Positions 1 to 7,754 of a stretch of 64,000 nucleotides of DNA are shown here, one piece after another (within the stretch, counting starts at the first letter, position 1; each line of letters opens with the position of its first letter). The stretch covers positions 37,423-101,422 of the forward strand of contig NZ_NRRD01000011.1 of assembly GCF_020023995.1 (NCBI RefSeq). The letters are read 5' to 3'. The notes under the pieces were generated by a model. The model worked only from the letters and a program-made list of their open reading frames with translations, was not told the origin of the DNA and made no database searches. The stretch comes from Rhodobacter sp. TJ_12. GTDB taxonomy: Bacteria > Pseudomonadota > Alphaproteobacteria > Rhodobacterales > Rhodobacteraceae. The position numbers were made by a program, and so were the translations under genes.

Positions 1-570
1 GTGATTGCCGAGCCGCTGACCTCTGTGCTGTTCGAACGCGGCCGCTTTGGCCCCGAAGACACCGCCGCGACGGCGGTGGCGGTGGCGGTTTATGGTGTGG
101 GCCTGCCCGCGTTCGTTTTGCAAAAGGTGCTGCAACCCCTGTTCTTCGCGCGCGAAGACACCCGCAGCCCGTTCCGCTATGCGCTGGTGGCGATGGTGGT
201 GAATGCAGTGCTGGCGGTGGGGTTGGCGTTTTGGGTGGGCTATATCGCCGCCGCCTTGGCCACGACGCTTGCCGCTTGGGTGATGGTCGTGCAGCTTTGG
301 CTGGGCAGCCGCGCGATGGGCGACAGTGTCATGCTGGATGAAGGGCTGCGCAAGCGTGCGCCGCGCATCGCCATTGCCTCTGCGGTGATGGGGCTGTGTC
401 TGTGGCTTGGTAATCTCTACCTTGGCCCGGCGCTGCATCTGGCCAGTTGGCGCTACCTTGCGTTGGCCGGGCTGATTGGCATTGGGATTGTCAGCTATTT
501 CGGGTCCGGTGCGGTGATCGGGGCGTTCCGGCTGAGCGATTTCAAATCGGCGGTGCGGCGGGGCCGGTAA
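1..570 (+). CDS. murJ: Lipid II flippase MurJ, C-terminal part (cut by window edge)
   Basis: The reading frame is open from the first base, so only the last ~189 residues of the protein are visible. They hold several hydrophobic helices joined by short basic loops. The segment around residues 30-60 (GLPAFVLQKVLQPLFFARED, then TRSPF) is typical of the MurJ/MviN branch of the MOP exporter superfamily. MurJ flips lipid II across the inner membrane for peptidoglycan synthesis and normally has about 510-530 residues and 14 helices, so roughly the last five are seen here. The true start lies upstream. The next gene runs convergently and ends 16 bp away. Confidence 0.9.
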   Translation: MIAEPLTSVLFERGRFGPEDTAATAVAVAVYGVGLPAFVLQKVLQPLFFAREDTRSPFRYALVAMVVNAVLAVGLAFWVGYIAAALATTLAAWVMVVQLWLGSRAMGDSVMLDEGLRKRAPRIAIASAVMGLCLWLGNLYLGPALHLASWRYLALAGLIGIGIVSYFGSGAVIGAFRLSDFKSAVRRGR

Positions 571-585
571 CGGCCCCCGCCATTT

Positions 586-1269
586 TTAGCGTTTACGCAG
601 CTTGCGCAGCAGGTGTTGCCAGCCGCCCGGCGCGACCAGGAAGCTCAGCAAAAAGCCCACGCCAAAGCCTGCGAATTGCGCGATCCAATCGGGCCGCGCG
701 CCGAAAAGTGCGCCGAACACCAGTTGTAGCCCGGCCAGCATGCCGATCAGCGAAAACGCCCGCATTCTGTTTGGATCGCCCGGGCCAAGTTTCATCCACA
801 AAAGCCAGGTGAAGGCCCCAATCAGCCCATAGGCCCCGGGATAGCCGCCGACCAGATAGCCTTGGGTGAAAGGCATCAGCGCATAGACAAGCCCGCCAAG
901 GATCGAAGCCCCCAAAAACACGGCGGCCACCGCCCATCCGGCAAACACCTCGCCCACGAATTTCCCCATGGCGAGGGTGAACACCACGACAAAGGCGGCA
1001 TGGGTCAAGCTGAGATGCACGAATGCATAGCCAATCAGCGTTGCGATGGGGCGGATCGACCAGTCTTGCAGCGCGATCATGCGCCGGAACCCGTCGGGGT
1101 CAAAGCCCAACTGGCCCAAAATCTCATAGCGCCAGCCAATCGCCGCCGCGCCCAAAACGCCCGTATTCGCCAGCGCGAAGATGATCTCGGTCACGATCAT
1201 CGGCGCGACCAGAATCCAGACAACCGTGGGCAGCGGGTTGACTGGTTTTTCGTTATAGCCGTGATGCAT
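586..1269 (-). CDS. Rhomboid-fold membrane protein, probably catalytically inactive
   Basis: This 227-residue protein has about six hydrophobic helices and the length of a small bacterial rhomboid. The helix that normally carries the serine reads GGYPGAYGLIGAF, which keeps the glycines of the GxSG-AxxG-LxG pattern but contains no serine. The last helix reads AQFAGFGVGF, where active enzymes have the catalytic histidine in AHxxGxxxG. Both members of the Ser-His dyad are therefore missing, which suggests a pseudoprotease. I chose the ATG at 1269 because a GGGAGA ribosome site precedes it; a longer frame reaches 1293. It is divergent from trpS. The fold is fairly certain; the function is unknown. 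Confidence 0.8.
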   Translation of the reverse strand: MHHGYNEKPVNPLPTVVWILVAPMIVTEIIFALANTGVLGAAAIGWRYEILGQLGFDPDGFRRMIALQDWSIRPIATLIGYAFVHLSLTHAAFVVVFTLAMGKFVGEVFAGWAVAAVFLGASILGGLVYALMPFTQGYLVGGYPGAYGLIGAFTWLLWMKLGPGDPNRMRAFSLIGMLAGLQLVFGALFGARPDWIAQFAGFGVGFLLSFLVAPGGWQHLLRKLRKR

Positions 1270-1355
1270 TGTCTCTCCCTTCGGGCGCAACATTGCGCCG
1301 CGCGCCCTTTAGCGATAAGCGCTGATGGTCCGTATTTCCAGCCCGGAGCCCGATC

Positions 1356-2408
1356 ATGACTGCCAAACCCCAAGAAACGCCTGAAGATATCAACGCCAAG
1401 TTCACGCCGCGCATTTTTTCCGGCATCCAGCCCTCGGGCAACTTGACGCTGGGCAATTACCTTGGGGCGCTGAGACGGTTTGCACAAAAGCAAGATGAGG
1501 GCGTCGAGACGATCTATTGCCTGGTCGATCTGCATGCGATCACCGTCTGGCAAGACCCGGAAGCGCTGAAAAAACAAACGCGCGAGGCAGCGGCGGCCTT
1601 TCTCGCCTCGGGAATCGATCCGGCGCGGTCGATCTTGTTCAACCAAAGCCAAGTGTCGGCCCATGCAGAGCTGGGCTGGGCTCTTAACTGTGTCGCGCGG
1701 ATGGGCTGGATGAACCGCATGACGCAGTGGAAAGACAAGGCGGGCAAAAATGCCGAAAAGCAGTCGCTTGGCCTCTTTGCTTACCCTTCTCTGATGGCGG
1801 CGGATATTTTGGTCTATCACGCGACCATGGTGCCGGTGGGCGAAGACCAAAAACAGCATGTGGAGCTGACGCGCGACATCGCTGCGAAGTTCAACCATGA
1901 CTATGGGGTCGATTTCTTCCCCGCGCCGCTGCCGCTGATCGAAGGGGCCGCCACACGGGTGATGAGCCTGCGCGATGGGTCGAAGAAAATGTCGAAATCG
2001 GACCCGTCGGATGCAAGTCGCATCAATCTGACCGATGATGCCGATACGATCGCCAAGAAGTTCAAGAAGGCGGTGACCGACCCCGAGCCGCTGCCGGAAA
2101 CGGTTGAAGGGCTTGAGGGCCGGGCCGAGGCGCGCAACCTTGTGAACATCTATGCGGCGCTCGCCGATATGACGCCCGCGCAGGTGCTGGGCGAATATGG
2201 CGGGCAGGGCTTTGGTGCGTTCAAACCGGCTTTGGCCGATTTGGCGGTGTCCAAACTGGAGCCGATCAGCACCGAAATGAGCCGGTTGATGAACGACCCT
2301 GCCGAGATTGACCGGATCTTGGGCGAAGGCGCAGCGAAGGCTGATGCGATTGCCCAGCCGATCTTGGCGAAAACGCTGGAGATCATGGGGATGATCCGCT
2401 CGCGCTAA
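1356..2408 (+). CDS. trpS: Tryptophan--tRNA ligase
   Basis: This class Ic aminoacyl-tRNA synthetase charges tRNA-Trp in the cytoplasm. At 350 residues it is the usual bacterial size. The N-terminal signature [17 protein letters not shown] contains the HIGH-equivalent GNYLG, and the KMSKS loop is present as KKMSKSD near residue 210. The LVDLHAIT and MAADIL segments that line the active site are also recognisable. The ATG at 1356 fits the family N-terminus, which carries a short extension before the Rossmann core. It is transcribed divergently from the rhomboid-like gene and followed by hairpin-rich DNA before the convergent MATE gene. Confidence 0.97.
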   Translation: MTAKPQETPEDINAKFTPRIFSGIQPSGNLTLGNYLGALRRFAQKQDEGVETIYCLVDLHAITVWQDPEALKKQTREAAAAFLASGIDPARSILFNQSQVSAHAELGWALNCVARMGWMNRMTQWKDKAGKNAEKQSLGLFAYPSLMAADILVYHATMVPVGEDQKQHVELTRDIAAKFNHDYGVDFFPAPLPLIEGAATRVMSLRDGSKKMSKSDPSDASRINLTDDADTIAKKFKKAVTDPEPLPETVEGLEGRAEARNLVNIYAALADMTPAQVLGEYGGQGFGAFKPALADLAVSKLEPISTEMSRLMNDPAEIDRILGEGAAKADAIAQPILAKTLEIMGMIRSR

Positions 2409-2416
2409 GCCAAAGG

Positions 2417-2450
2417 CCGGGGGCGCTGCCCCCGGACCCCCGGGATATTT
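2417..2450 (+). repeat. G/C-rich palindromic element downstream of trpS
   Basis: A perfect 8-bp inverted repeat (CCGGGGGC, 3-base loop, GCCCCCGG) is followed by a second C-run, ACCCCCGGGATATTT. From memory, this GGGGGCGCTGCCCCCGG-ACCCCCGGGATATTT arrangement recurs between genes in many Rhodobacteraceae genomes, so I call it a REP-like intergenic element. It may also help terminate trpS. Only this full copy is seen in the window; the hairpin at 59816-59836 has a related stem and loop. Confidence 0.5.
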
Positions 2451-2474
2451 CGACAAAGTCGAAGGTATGATTTC

Positions 2475-2505
2475 GCGGCCCCTAGAGCGATCTGGGGGCC
2501 GCTTT
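2475..2505 (+). terminator. Possible trpS terminator overlapping the MATE gene 3' end
   Basis: A GCGGCCCC / GGGGCCGC stem with one extra G and an ~11-base loop is followed by a short TTT run on the plus strand. It lies between the convergent trpS and MATE genes and covers the last codons and stop of the MATE gene. The T-run is short, so efficiency is uncertain. Confidence 0.4.
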
Positions 2506-3792
2506 CAATTCGGCACGCGGGTAAAGCCGCCCCATCGCCACGCCGCGCGCGGCATTGAGAACCATCAGCGCCGCCCAAAGCCCATGGTTGCCAAAAGTGG
2601 GCACCAGCACAAAAAGCGCCGCAATGTAAATGCTGACCGAAAAGATCATCGCATTGCGCATTTCGCGCGTGAGCGTCGCACCGATAAAGATGCCGTCAAA
2701 CATCCAAGAGGCGATGCCAATCAGCGGCGCGGCGATGAGCCAAGGCAGGAAATCGCGCGCGACTTCGCGCACCATCGGCGCGGTGGTCATCAGATCAATG
2801 ATCGGCCCCCCAAAGAGCGTGAACACCACCCCAAGCGCCAGCGCGCCCCCCACGCCCCATTGCGCCGAAACGATCGCCGCGCGCCGCAGCCGTGCGGGGG
2901 CCCGTGCGCCCACGGCTTGGCCGACAAGGCTTTCGGCAGCAAAGGCAAAGCCATCCAGCGCGAAGGCGGTGATTTGCAAAAACTGCAAAAGCACCTGATT
3001 GGCGGCCAGTTTCACATCGCCTTGCCCCGCGCCAAGGAACAGGAAGGTGGTGAAGCTGCCTTGCAAGATCACCGAACGGATCATGATATCGGTGTTGACC
3101 CGCGCCATTTGCTTGAGCGGTGCAGCCGAGAAAAGCGCAGCCCGGCTAAGTCCGGCGGCAAACGCCGAACGGGTGAGCCACAAAGCCAAGGCGAGCCCGG
3201 TGAGTTCTGAGATTAAGGTGGCCCCGGCGACGCCTTGCACGCCCCAGCCAAAGCCAAGCACAAAAAGCAGATCGAGCCCGACATTCAGACCGTTCATCGC
3301 CACCTGCAACAGCAGCACCGCGCGGGTGCGTTCCAGCGCGATCAACCAGCCCGTAAAGGCGTAAAGCGCAATGGTGGCCGGCGCGCCCCAAATGCGGATC
3401 GCCAGATAGTCGCGCGCCAGCGCCTCCACCTCTTCTGACGCGGGGGCGATCTGAAAGGCGGCCCAGAACAGCGGCGCTTGCAGCAAGATCAGCCCCAGCC
3501 CGGCGGCCCCGGCGATCAAAAGCGCGCGCAACAGCCCGGCAGCGATCTCCAGCGCATCCCCCTCGCCCTTGGCTTGCGCCACGAGCCCCGTGGTGCCCAT
3601 GCGCAAGAAACCAAAGATCCAATAGACCGAGGCGAGGATCACCGCGCCAATGCCCACCGCGCCGATTGGCGCGGCGGCCCCCATCTGCCCCACAACGCCG
3701 GTATCCACCGCGCCCAAAAGCGGCACGGTGGCATTCGAGATCACAATCGGGCCCGCGATTTTTAAAACGCGGCGATGGGTGATGTCAGTCAT
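2482..3792 (-). CDS. MATE family efflux transporter (DinF-like)
   Basis: This 436-residue inner-membrane protein has about 12 hydrophobic helices in two similar halves, as expected for multidrug and toxic compound extrusion transporters driven by Na+ or H+. The opening KIAGPIVISNATVPLLGAVD and the following DTGVVGQMG are characteristic of the DinF-like branch. Its ATG at 3792 overlaps the end of the upstream thioesterase gene by 8 bp, so it is probably the last gene of a three-gene minus-strand operon. The substrate cannot be deduced. Confidence 0.92.
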   Translation of the reverse strand: MTDITHRRVLKIAGPIVISNATVPLLGAVDTGVVGQMGAAAPIGAVGIGAVILASVYWIFGFLRMGTTGLVAQAKGEGDALEIAAGLLRALLIAGAAGLGLILLQAPLFWAAFQIAPASEEVEALARDYLAIRIWGAPATIALYAFTGWLIALERTRAVLLLQVAMNGLNVGLDLLFVLGFGWGVQGVAGATLISELTGLALALWLTRSAFAAGLSRAALFSAAPLKQMARVNTDIMIRSVILQGSFTTFLFLGAGQGDVKLAANQVLLQFLQITAFALDGFAFAAESLVGQAVGARAPARLRRAAIVSAQWGVGGALALGVVFTLFGGPIIDLMTTAPMVREVARDFLPWLIAAPLIGIASWMFDGIFIGATLTREMRNAMIFSVSIYIAALFVLVPTFGNHGLWAALMVLNAARGVAMGRLYPRAELKAAPRSL

Positions 3793-4297
3793 CCCCCGTC
3801 CGTTCCGGCATCAGAAAATGCCCGGTGGCCTGGGCAAAAAGCTTGGCGCGGTTGTCTTGCCACGCTTCCACATGCACGGAGGCATAGCGGCGGCCCGAGC
3901 GGTTCACCCGCGCGCGGGCATAGGCATCGCGCGGCAGGCCCGAGCGCAGATAATCCACCGTGAAATCGATCGTCTTGGGCAGGCGCGGCAGCACCGGATC
4001 GGGCGCCGTCAGATCAATCCGCCCGGCTTCGATATCTTCCCAAAGCGTGGACCAGCTCAGCTCCATGATCGCGGCCACTTCCATGAAAGCCGCCGTCACG
4101 CCGCCATGCAGCGCGGGCAGCAGCGGATTGCCGATCAGCTTGTCGTCATAGTTCAAAACCGCAGTCAGCTCATCGCCGCGGCGTTCGAATTCAATCCCCA
4201 AAAAGCGGATATAGGGCACGCCAGAGACCAGCGCGCGAAGCGCCGCGTCGCGGCGTTGTTTGACCACCTGCACGGGTTCGGGTTTCGCGCGGCTCAT
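3785..4297 (-). CDS. PaaI-type hotdog-fold thioesterase (second of a pair)
   Basis: This 170-residue protein has the hotdog-fold thioesterase core: LIGNPLLPALHGGVTAAFME carries the HGG motif and the glutamate-containing helix, and a VDYLRSG strand follows. PaaI-type enzymes hydrolyse acyl-CoA thioesters, usually as tetramers. The start is fixed by a 4-bp ATGA overlap with the upstream thioesterase gene, and its own end overlaps the MATE gene. A basic N-terminal stretch of ~25 residues precedes the fold. The gene may be an old duplicate of its upstream neighbour, although the two proteins are now quite different. The physiological acyl-CoA is unknown; beta-oxidation genes lie a few kb away. 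Confidence 0.85.
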   Translation of the reverse strand: MSRAKPEPVQVVKQRRDAALRALVSGVPYIRFLGIEFERRGDELTAVLNYDDKLIGNPLLPALHGGVTAAFMEVAAIMELSWSTLWEDIEAGRIDLTAPDPVLPRLPKTIDFTVDYLRSGLPRDAYARARVNRSGRRYASVHVEAWQDNRAKLFAQATGHFLMPERTGDD

Positions 4298-4731
4298 TGC
4301 GCACCCCCTTTGGGGCGTTCGACGGTAAAGGCGCCGGTGGCGGTGGCGACGGGCAGCCCGTCTTCCTCGTCGTGCGCGGTGGCGCGCAAAAAGGCCACGG
4401 TGCGGGTGATATGATAGACCTCGGCGCGCGCGGTGATGCGCTGGCGCGGCGTGGCGGTGCGCATGTAATCGATCCGCAGATCGATGGTGGCGGTGCCCGC
4501 CGGGGCCTCTGGGTGGCTGATCACCGCCGCACCGCAGCAGGTGTCCATCAGCGCGGAAACCGCCCCGCCATGGATCACCCCGGTGCGCGGATCGCCCACC
4601 AAGTCTTCGCGCCATGGCATCGACAGTTCCGCCCGGCCATCCCCTAAGGATTCAAACTGCATCTGAAGCGCCTGCGCATGCGGGATCGCTTCGATGAACT
4701 GTCGTGCCAGCGTAAGTTTATCCGCGTTCAT
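4294..4731 (-). CDS. PaaI-type hotdog-fold thioesterase (first of a pair)
   Basis: This 145-residue protein is a complete single hotdog domain. VIHGGAVSALMDTCCGAAV holds the HGG motif and the catalytic-side acidic residue, and TIDLRIDYMRTATP is the typical central strand. It probably hydrolyses an acyl- or aryl-CoA. I start it at the ATG at 4731, preceded by a GAGGGCGGC ribosome site; a longer frame to 4779 adds 16 residues that do not look like the family. It heads the minus-strand operon with a second thioesterase and a MATE exporter, and is divergent from a MerR regulator. Confidence 0.87.
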   Translation of the reverse strand: MNADKLTLARQFIEAIPHAQALQMQFESLGDGRAELSMPWREDLVGDPRTGVIHGGAVSALMDTCCGAAVISHPEAPAGTATIDLRIDYMRTATPRQRITARAEVYHITRTVAFLRATAHDEEDGLPVATATGAFTVERPKGGAQ

Positions 4732-4883
4732 GCCGCCCTCCGTTTGGCAAACGATGCCGTGTGTCCGCGCCAAGCGCAAGCGACACAGAGGCAGCGCGCG
4801 CGCGAGGGGAGTTGAAGCAGGCTGCCGTGCGCGTTAGCTTCTGGCCCAAGACTGTAGGGATCGCCCGGGGGAGGGGGGAGACC

Positions 4884-5252
4884 ATGGCCGATGTGCTAAG
4901 CTTCAAAGAGATGTGCGCGCGTTTCGATGTGACGCCGCGCACCTTGCGCTATTACGAATATATCGAACTGCTTTCGCCACAAAAGGAGGGGCGGGCGCGG
5001 TTCTATGGCCCGCGCGAAGTGGCGCGGATGACCTTGATCTTGCGGGGGCGCCGCTTTGGCTTCAGCCTTGAGGAATTGCGCCAATGGCTGTTGATCTATG
5101 ATCATCAGGGGACCGAGGCGCAAAATCGCGCGTGGATCGAATTGGCGGATCGGCAATTGGGGGTTTTGACCACCCAGCTTGAGGATTTGCAGGCCGCGAT
5201 TGCCGATTTGCGGCAATTGCGCGACGACGTGGCTGAAACGCTCGAAACCTGA
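4884..5252 (+). CDS. MerR family transcriptional regulator (first of a tandem pair)
   Basis: This 122-residue protein has an N-terminal MerR winged helix (FDVTPRTLRYYEYIELLSP, then the FYGPREVARM wing) and a C-terminal coiled coil of ~45 residues for dimerisation. No cysteine cluster for metal binding follows, so it is more like the small MerR proteins such as LiuR that control acyl-CoA catabolism. It resembles the next gene along its whole length (shared VTPRTLR, LILRG, RFGFSLE), so the two are probably an old tandem duplication. The ATG at 4884 follows a GGGGGAGACC site. It could control the divergent thioesterase operon, the fatty-acid genes, or both. Confidence 0.88.
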   Translation: MADVLSFKEMCARFDVTPRTLRYYEYIELLSPQKEGRARFYGPREVARMTLILRGRRFGFSLEELRQWLLIYDHQGTEAQNRAWIELADRQLGVLTTQLEDLQAAIADLRQLRDDVAETLET

Positions 5253-5369
5253 TCTGCGCAGGCGTGGCGTGCTGTTGGGCCGGGCCGGTTTTCGGCCCCG
5301 GGCGACGTGGTGACGCGGTTGCGTTTCGTAACGGAATTTCCATTTTCCTGCCGTTCTCTACCTGACATT

Positions 5370-5416
5370 ACGTCAACGTCATCGTGACGCGACGTTACGG
5401 TGACGCGAACGTCAAC
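5370..5416. promoter_or_regulatory. Cluster of GACGT-type operator half-sites upstream of the second MerR gene
   Basis: This intergenic stretch is full of TGACG/CGTCA pentamers in both orientations. GTGACGCGA occurs twice as a direct repeat (5384-5392 and 5400-5408), 16 bp apart. TGACGCGAACGT (5401-5412) is the exact inverse complement of ACGTTCGCGTCA at 9876-9887, upstream of the thiolase gene. The position before an autoregulator-like MerR gene and a fatty-acid gene suggests operators for one or both MerR proteins. The binding protein is inferred, not shown. Confidence 0.55.
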
Positions 5417-5489
5417 TTCACTTGTAATATGGGGTCGGAAATTCGATCAGCCGCCCTAGATTACGCTAAGGAAAGCAAGGGGCGGCACG

Positions 5490-5873
5490 ATGAGTGACGA
5501 TCTGATGACGATCCGCGAGATGTGCGACGCCTTCGAGGTGACGCCGCGCACCTTGCGGTTCTACGAGGCGAAAGAACTGCTCTTTCCGCTGCGTGACGGA
5601 CAGAAACGGCTGTTCACCCGGCGGGATCGGGCGCGGTTGAAGCTGATTTTGCGCGGCAAGCGCTTTGGGTTCAGCCTCGAAGATATTCGTCAGTTGCTGG
5701 ACCTTTACGACATGGGGGACCAGCAGCGCACACAATTGGCCGAGACGCTGAAAATGGCGCGTCAGCGGCTGGAGGAGATGGAACGTCAGCGCGACGAACT
5801 CGGTCAGGCGATCGACGAGCTGGCGGCACAAATTGCCTGGGGCGAGGAGAAGTTGGCCAGCACGGCCGAGTGA
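5490..5873 (+). CDS. MerR family transcriptional regulator (second of a tandem pair), probably controlling fatty-acid oxidation
   Basis: This 127-residue protein has a MerR winged helix ([19 protein letters not shown]) and a C-terminal coiled coil, with no metal-binding cysteines. The ATG at 5490 follows a purine-rich AAGCAAGGGGCGG stretch. It stops 32 bp before the acyl-CoA dehydrogenase start, so the two are likely cotranscribed. LiuR-type MerR proteins are known regulators of branched-chain amino acid and fatty-acid degradation in proteobacteria; assignment to that group here rests on context and on the operator-like repeats just upstream. Confidence 0.9.
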   Translation: MSDDLMTIREMCDAFEVTPRTLRFYEAKELLFPLRDGQKRLFTRRDRARLKLILRGKRFGFSLEDIRQLLDLYDMGDQQRTQLAETLKMARQRLEEMERQRDELGQAIDELAAQIAWGEEKLASTAE

Positions 5874-5905
5874 TCCTTCCCCGGGTCGGGAGAAGGGAGA
5901 GGATC

Positions 5906-7681
5906 ATGACCAGTTACACCGCCAATGTGCGTGACATGCAATTCGTGCTGCATGACGTGCTGAATGTGGCCGGGCAAGAGGTGCCGGGCTATGCCGATCT
6001 GGAGCGCGAATTCACCGAGGCCGTTTTGGATGCGGCGGGCAAAGTGTCCTCTGAGGTGCTGGCCCCGCTTAATGCGGTGGGCGATCACGAGGGCTGCACG
6101 CTGGAAAACAGCGTGGTGCGCACGCCCAAGGGGTTTGATGCTGCCTTTGCCGCGATGAAAGAGGGCGGCTGGACCGCGCTCGACTGCAACCCCGATTATG
6201 GCGGGCAGGGCATGCCCTATGTGCTTAACTGCGCGGTGGGCGAGATGTTTGTGTCGTCGAACATGGCCTTCAACATGTATCAAGGGCTGACGCATGGCGC
6301 GGTTTCCGCGATCGAGGCGCATGGCTCCGAGGCGCAGAAGGCGACCTATCTGCCGAAGATGATCGCCTGCGACTGGACCGGCACGATGAACCTGACCGAG
6401 CCGCACTGCGGCACCGATCTGGGGCTGTTGCGCACCAAGGCGGAACCGCAAGAGGATGGCAGCTACAAGATCACCGGGACCAAGATTTTCATCTCGGCGG
6501 GCGAGCACGATCTGGCCGAAAACATCATCCACCTTGTGCTGGCCAAGGCCCCGGGCGGTGGCGAGGGCACAAAGGGCATTTCGCTTTTCATCGTGCCGAA
6601 ATTCCTTGTGCAGGAAGATGGCAGCTTGGGCGCACGCAATGCGGTGAGCGCGGGCAAGATCGAGCACAAGATGGGCATTCACGGCTCGGCCACTTGTGTG
6701 ATGAACTATGATGGCGCGACGGGTTACCTTTTGGGCGATCTGCACAAGGGCATGCGCGCGATGTTCACGATGATGAACGAGGCGCGTCTGGGTGTGGGGC
6801 TGCAAGGCTATGCGGTGGCCGAAGGCGCCTATCAAAACGCCGTGGCCTATGCCAAGGATCGGTTGCAAGGCCGTGCCGTGACCGGGGCGGAAAACCCGCA
6901 AGGGGCCGCCGATCCGCTGATTGTGCATCCTGATATTCGGCGCGCGCTGCTGGATCAAAAGAGCTTTCTGGAGGGGGCGCGGGCCTTTACCTATTGGGGG
7001 GCGACGCTGATTGATCGCGCCCATCTGGCGCAAGACCACGAGGCCGAAGCGCTGATTTCACTGCTGACGCCGGTGATTAAGGGGTTCCTGACCGACAAGG
7101 GGTTTGAGGCCTGCGTGCAGGCGCAACAGGTCTATGGCGGGCATGGCTATATCGAAGAACAAGGCATGAGCCAGTTCACCCGCGATGCCCGGATCACAAT
7201 GATCTATGAAGGCGCGAATGGGGTGCAGGCGCTTGACCTTGTGGGGCGCAAGCTTGCAGCCGATGGCGGCAAACCCTTGATGGCGTTCTTTGAGATGGTG
7301 AAGGCCGAATGCAAGGCGCATGAGGGGGATGCGCGGATGCAACCGTTCACCGAGGCGCTGAAAACCGCGTCAAAACAGCTTCAGGCGGCGGGGATGTTCT
7401 TCATGCAAAACGGCATGAAAAACCCCAATGCGGCGCTGGCGGGCAGCTATGACTTCATGCATCTGATGGGGCATGTCTGCCTTGGGCTGATGTGGACGCG
7501 AATGGCCAAGGCGGCCTATGCGGCGCTGGATGGCGGGGCGACGGATGTGGCGTTTTATGAAGGCAAGATTGCCACCGGGCGCTATTATATGGCGCGCCAA
7601 ATGCCCGCCTGCGCGATGCATCTGGCCCGGATCGAAAGCGGTGCCGATCCGGTGATGACGCTGACGGCGGATCAATTCTAA
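5906..7681 (+). CDS. Acyl-CoA dehydrogenase (long C-terminally extended type, FadE/DmdC-like)
   Basis: This 591-residue flavoprotein oxidises an acyl-CoA to the trans-2-enoyl-CoA and passes electrons to ETF. The FAD-binding middle domain shows [19 protein letters not shown], and the catalytic glutamate is Glu435 in [18 protein letters not shown] ~130-residue C-terminal domain follows, as in long FadE-like enzymes and in DmdC, the methylmercaptopropionyl-CoA dehydrogenase of roseobacters. With thiolase and FadB/J nearby I favour general fatty-acyl-CoA oxidation, but sequence alone does not exclude a DmdC role. The ATG at 5906 has a GGGAGAGGA site. It follows the second MerR gene in the same operon. 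Confidence 0.92.
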   Translation: MTSYTANVRDMQFVLHDVLNVAGQEVPGYADLEREFTEAVLDAAGKVSSEVLAPLNAVGDHEGCTLENSVVRTPKGFDAAFAAMKEGGWTALDCNPDYGGQGMPYVLNCAVGEMFVSSNMAFNMYQGLTHGAVSAIEAHGSEAQKATYLPKMIACDWTGTMNLTEPHCGTDLGLLRTKAEPQEDGSYKITGTKIFISAGEHDLAENIIHLVLAKAPGGGEGTKGISLFIVPKFLVQEDGSLGARNAVSAGKIEHKMGIHGSATCVMNYDGATGYLLGDLHKGMRAMFTMMNEARLGVGLQGYAVAEGAYQNAVAYAKDRLQGRAVTGAENPQGAADPLIVHPDIRRALLDQKSFLEGARAFTYWGATLIDRAHLAQDHEAEALISLLTPVIKGFLTDKGFEACVQAQQVYGGHGYIEEQGMSQFTRDARITMIYEGANGVQALDLVGRKLAADGGKPLMAFFEMVKAECKAHEGDARMQPFTEALKTASKQLQAAGMFFMQNGMKNPNAALAGSYDFMHLMGHVCLGLMWTRMAKAAYAALDGGATDVAFYEGKIATGRYYMARQMPACAMHLARIESGADPVMTLTADQF

Positions 7682-7719
7682 CCCAAAAGGCGCGGCCTTT
7701 CGGGCGGATCAGACGGTTT

Positions 7720-7739
7720 CGCCCCGCGAAGGCGGGGCG
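7720..7739. terminator. Hairpin between convergent genes
   Basis: A perfect 8-bp stem, CGCCCCGC / GCGGGGCG, with a 4-base loop sits between the ends of the acyl-CoA dehydrogenase gene (plus) and the FMN glutamate-synthase-like gene (minus). There is no clear T-run on either side, so it is only a probable terminator or processing hairpin. Confidence 0.4.
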
Positions 7740-7754
7740 TGACCAGCCCCGGGC

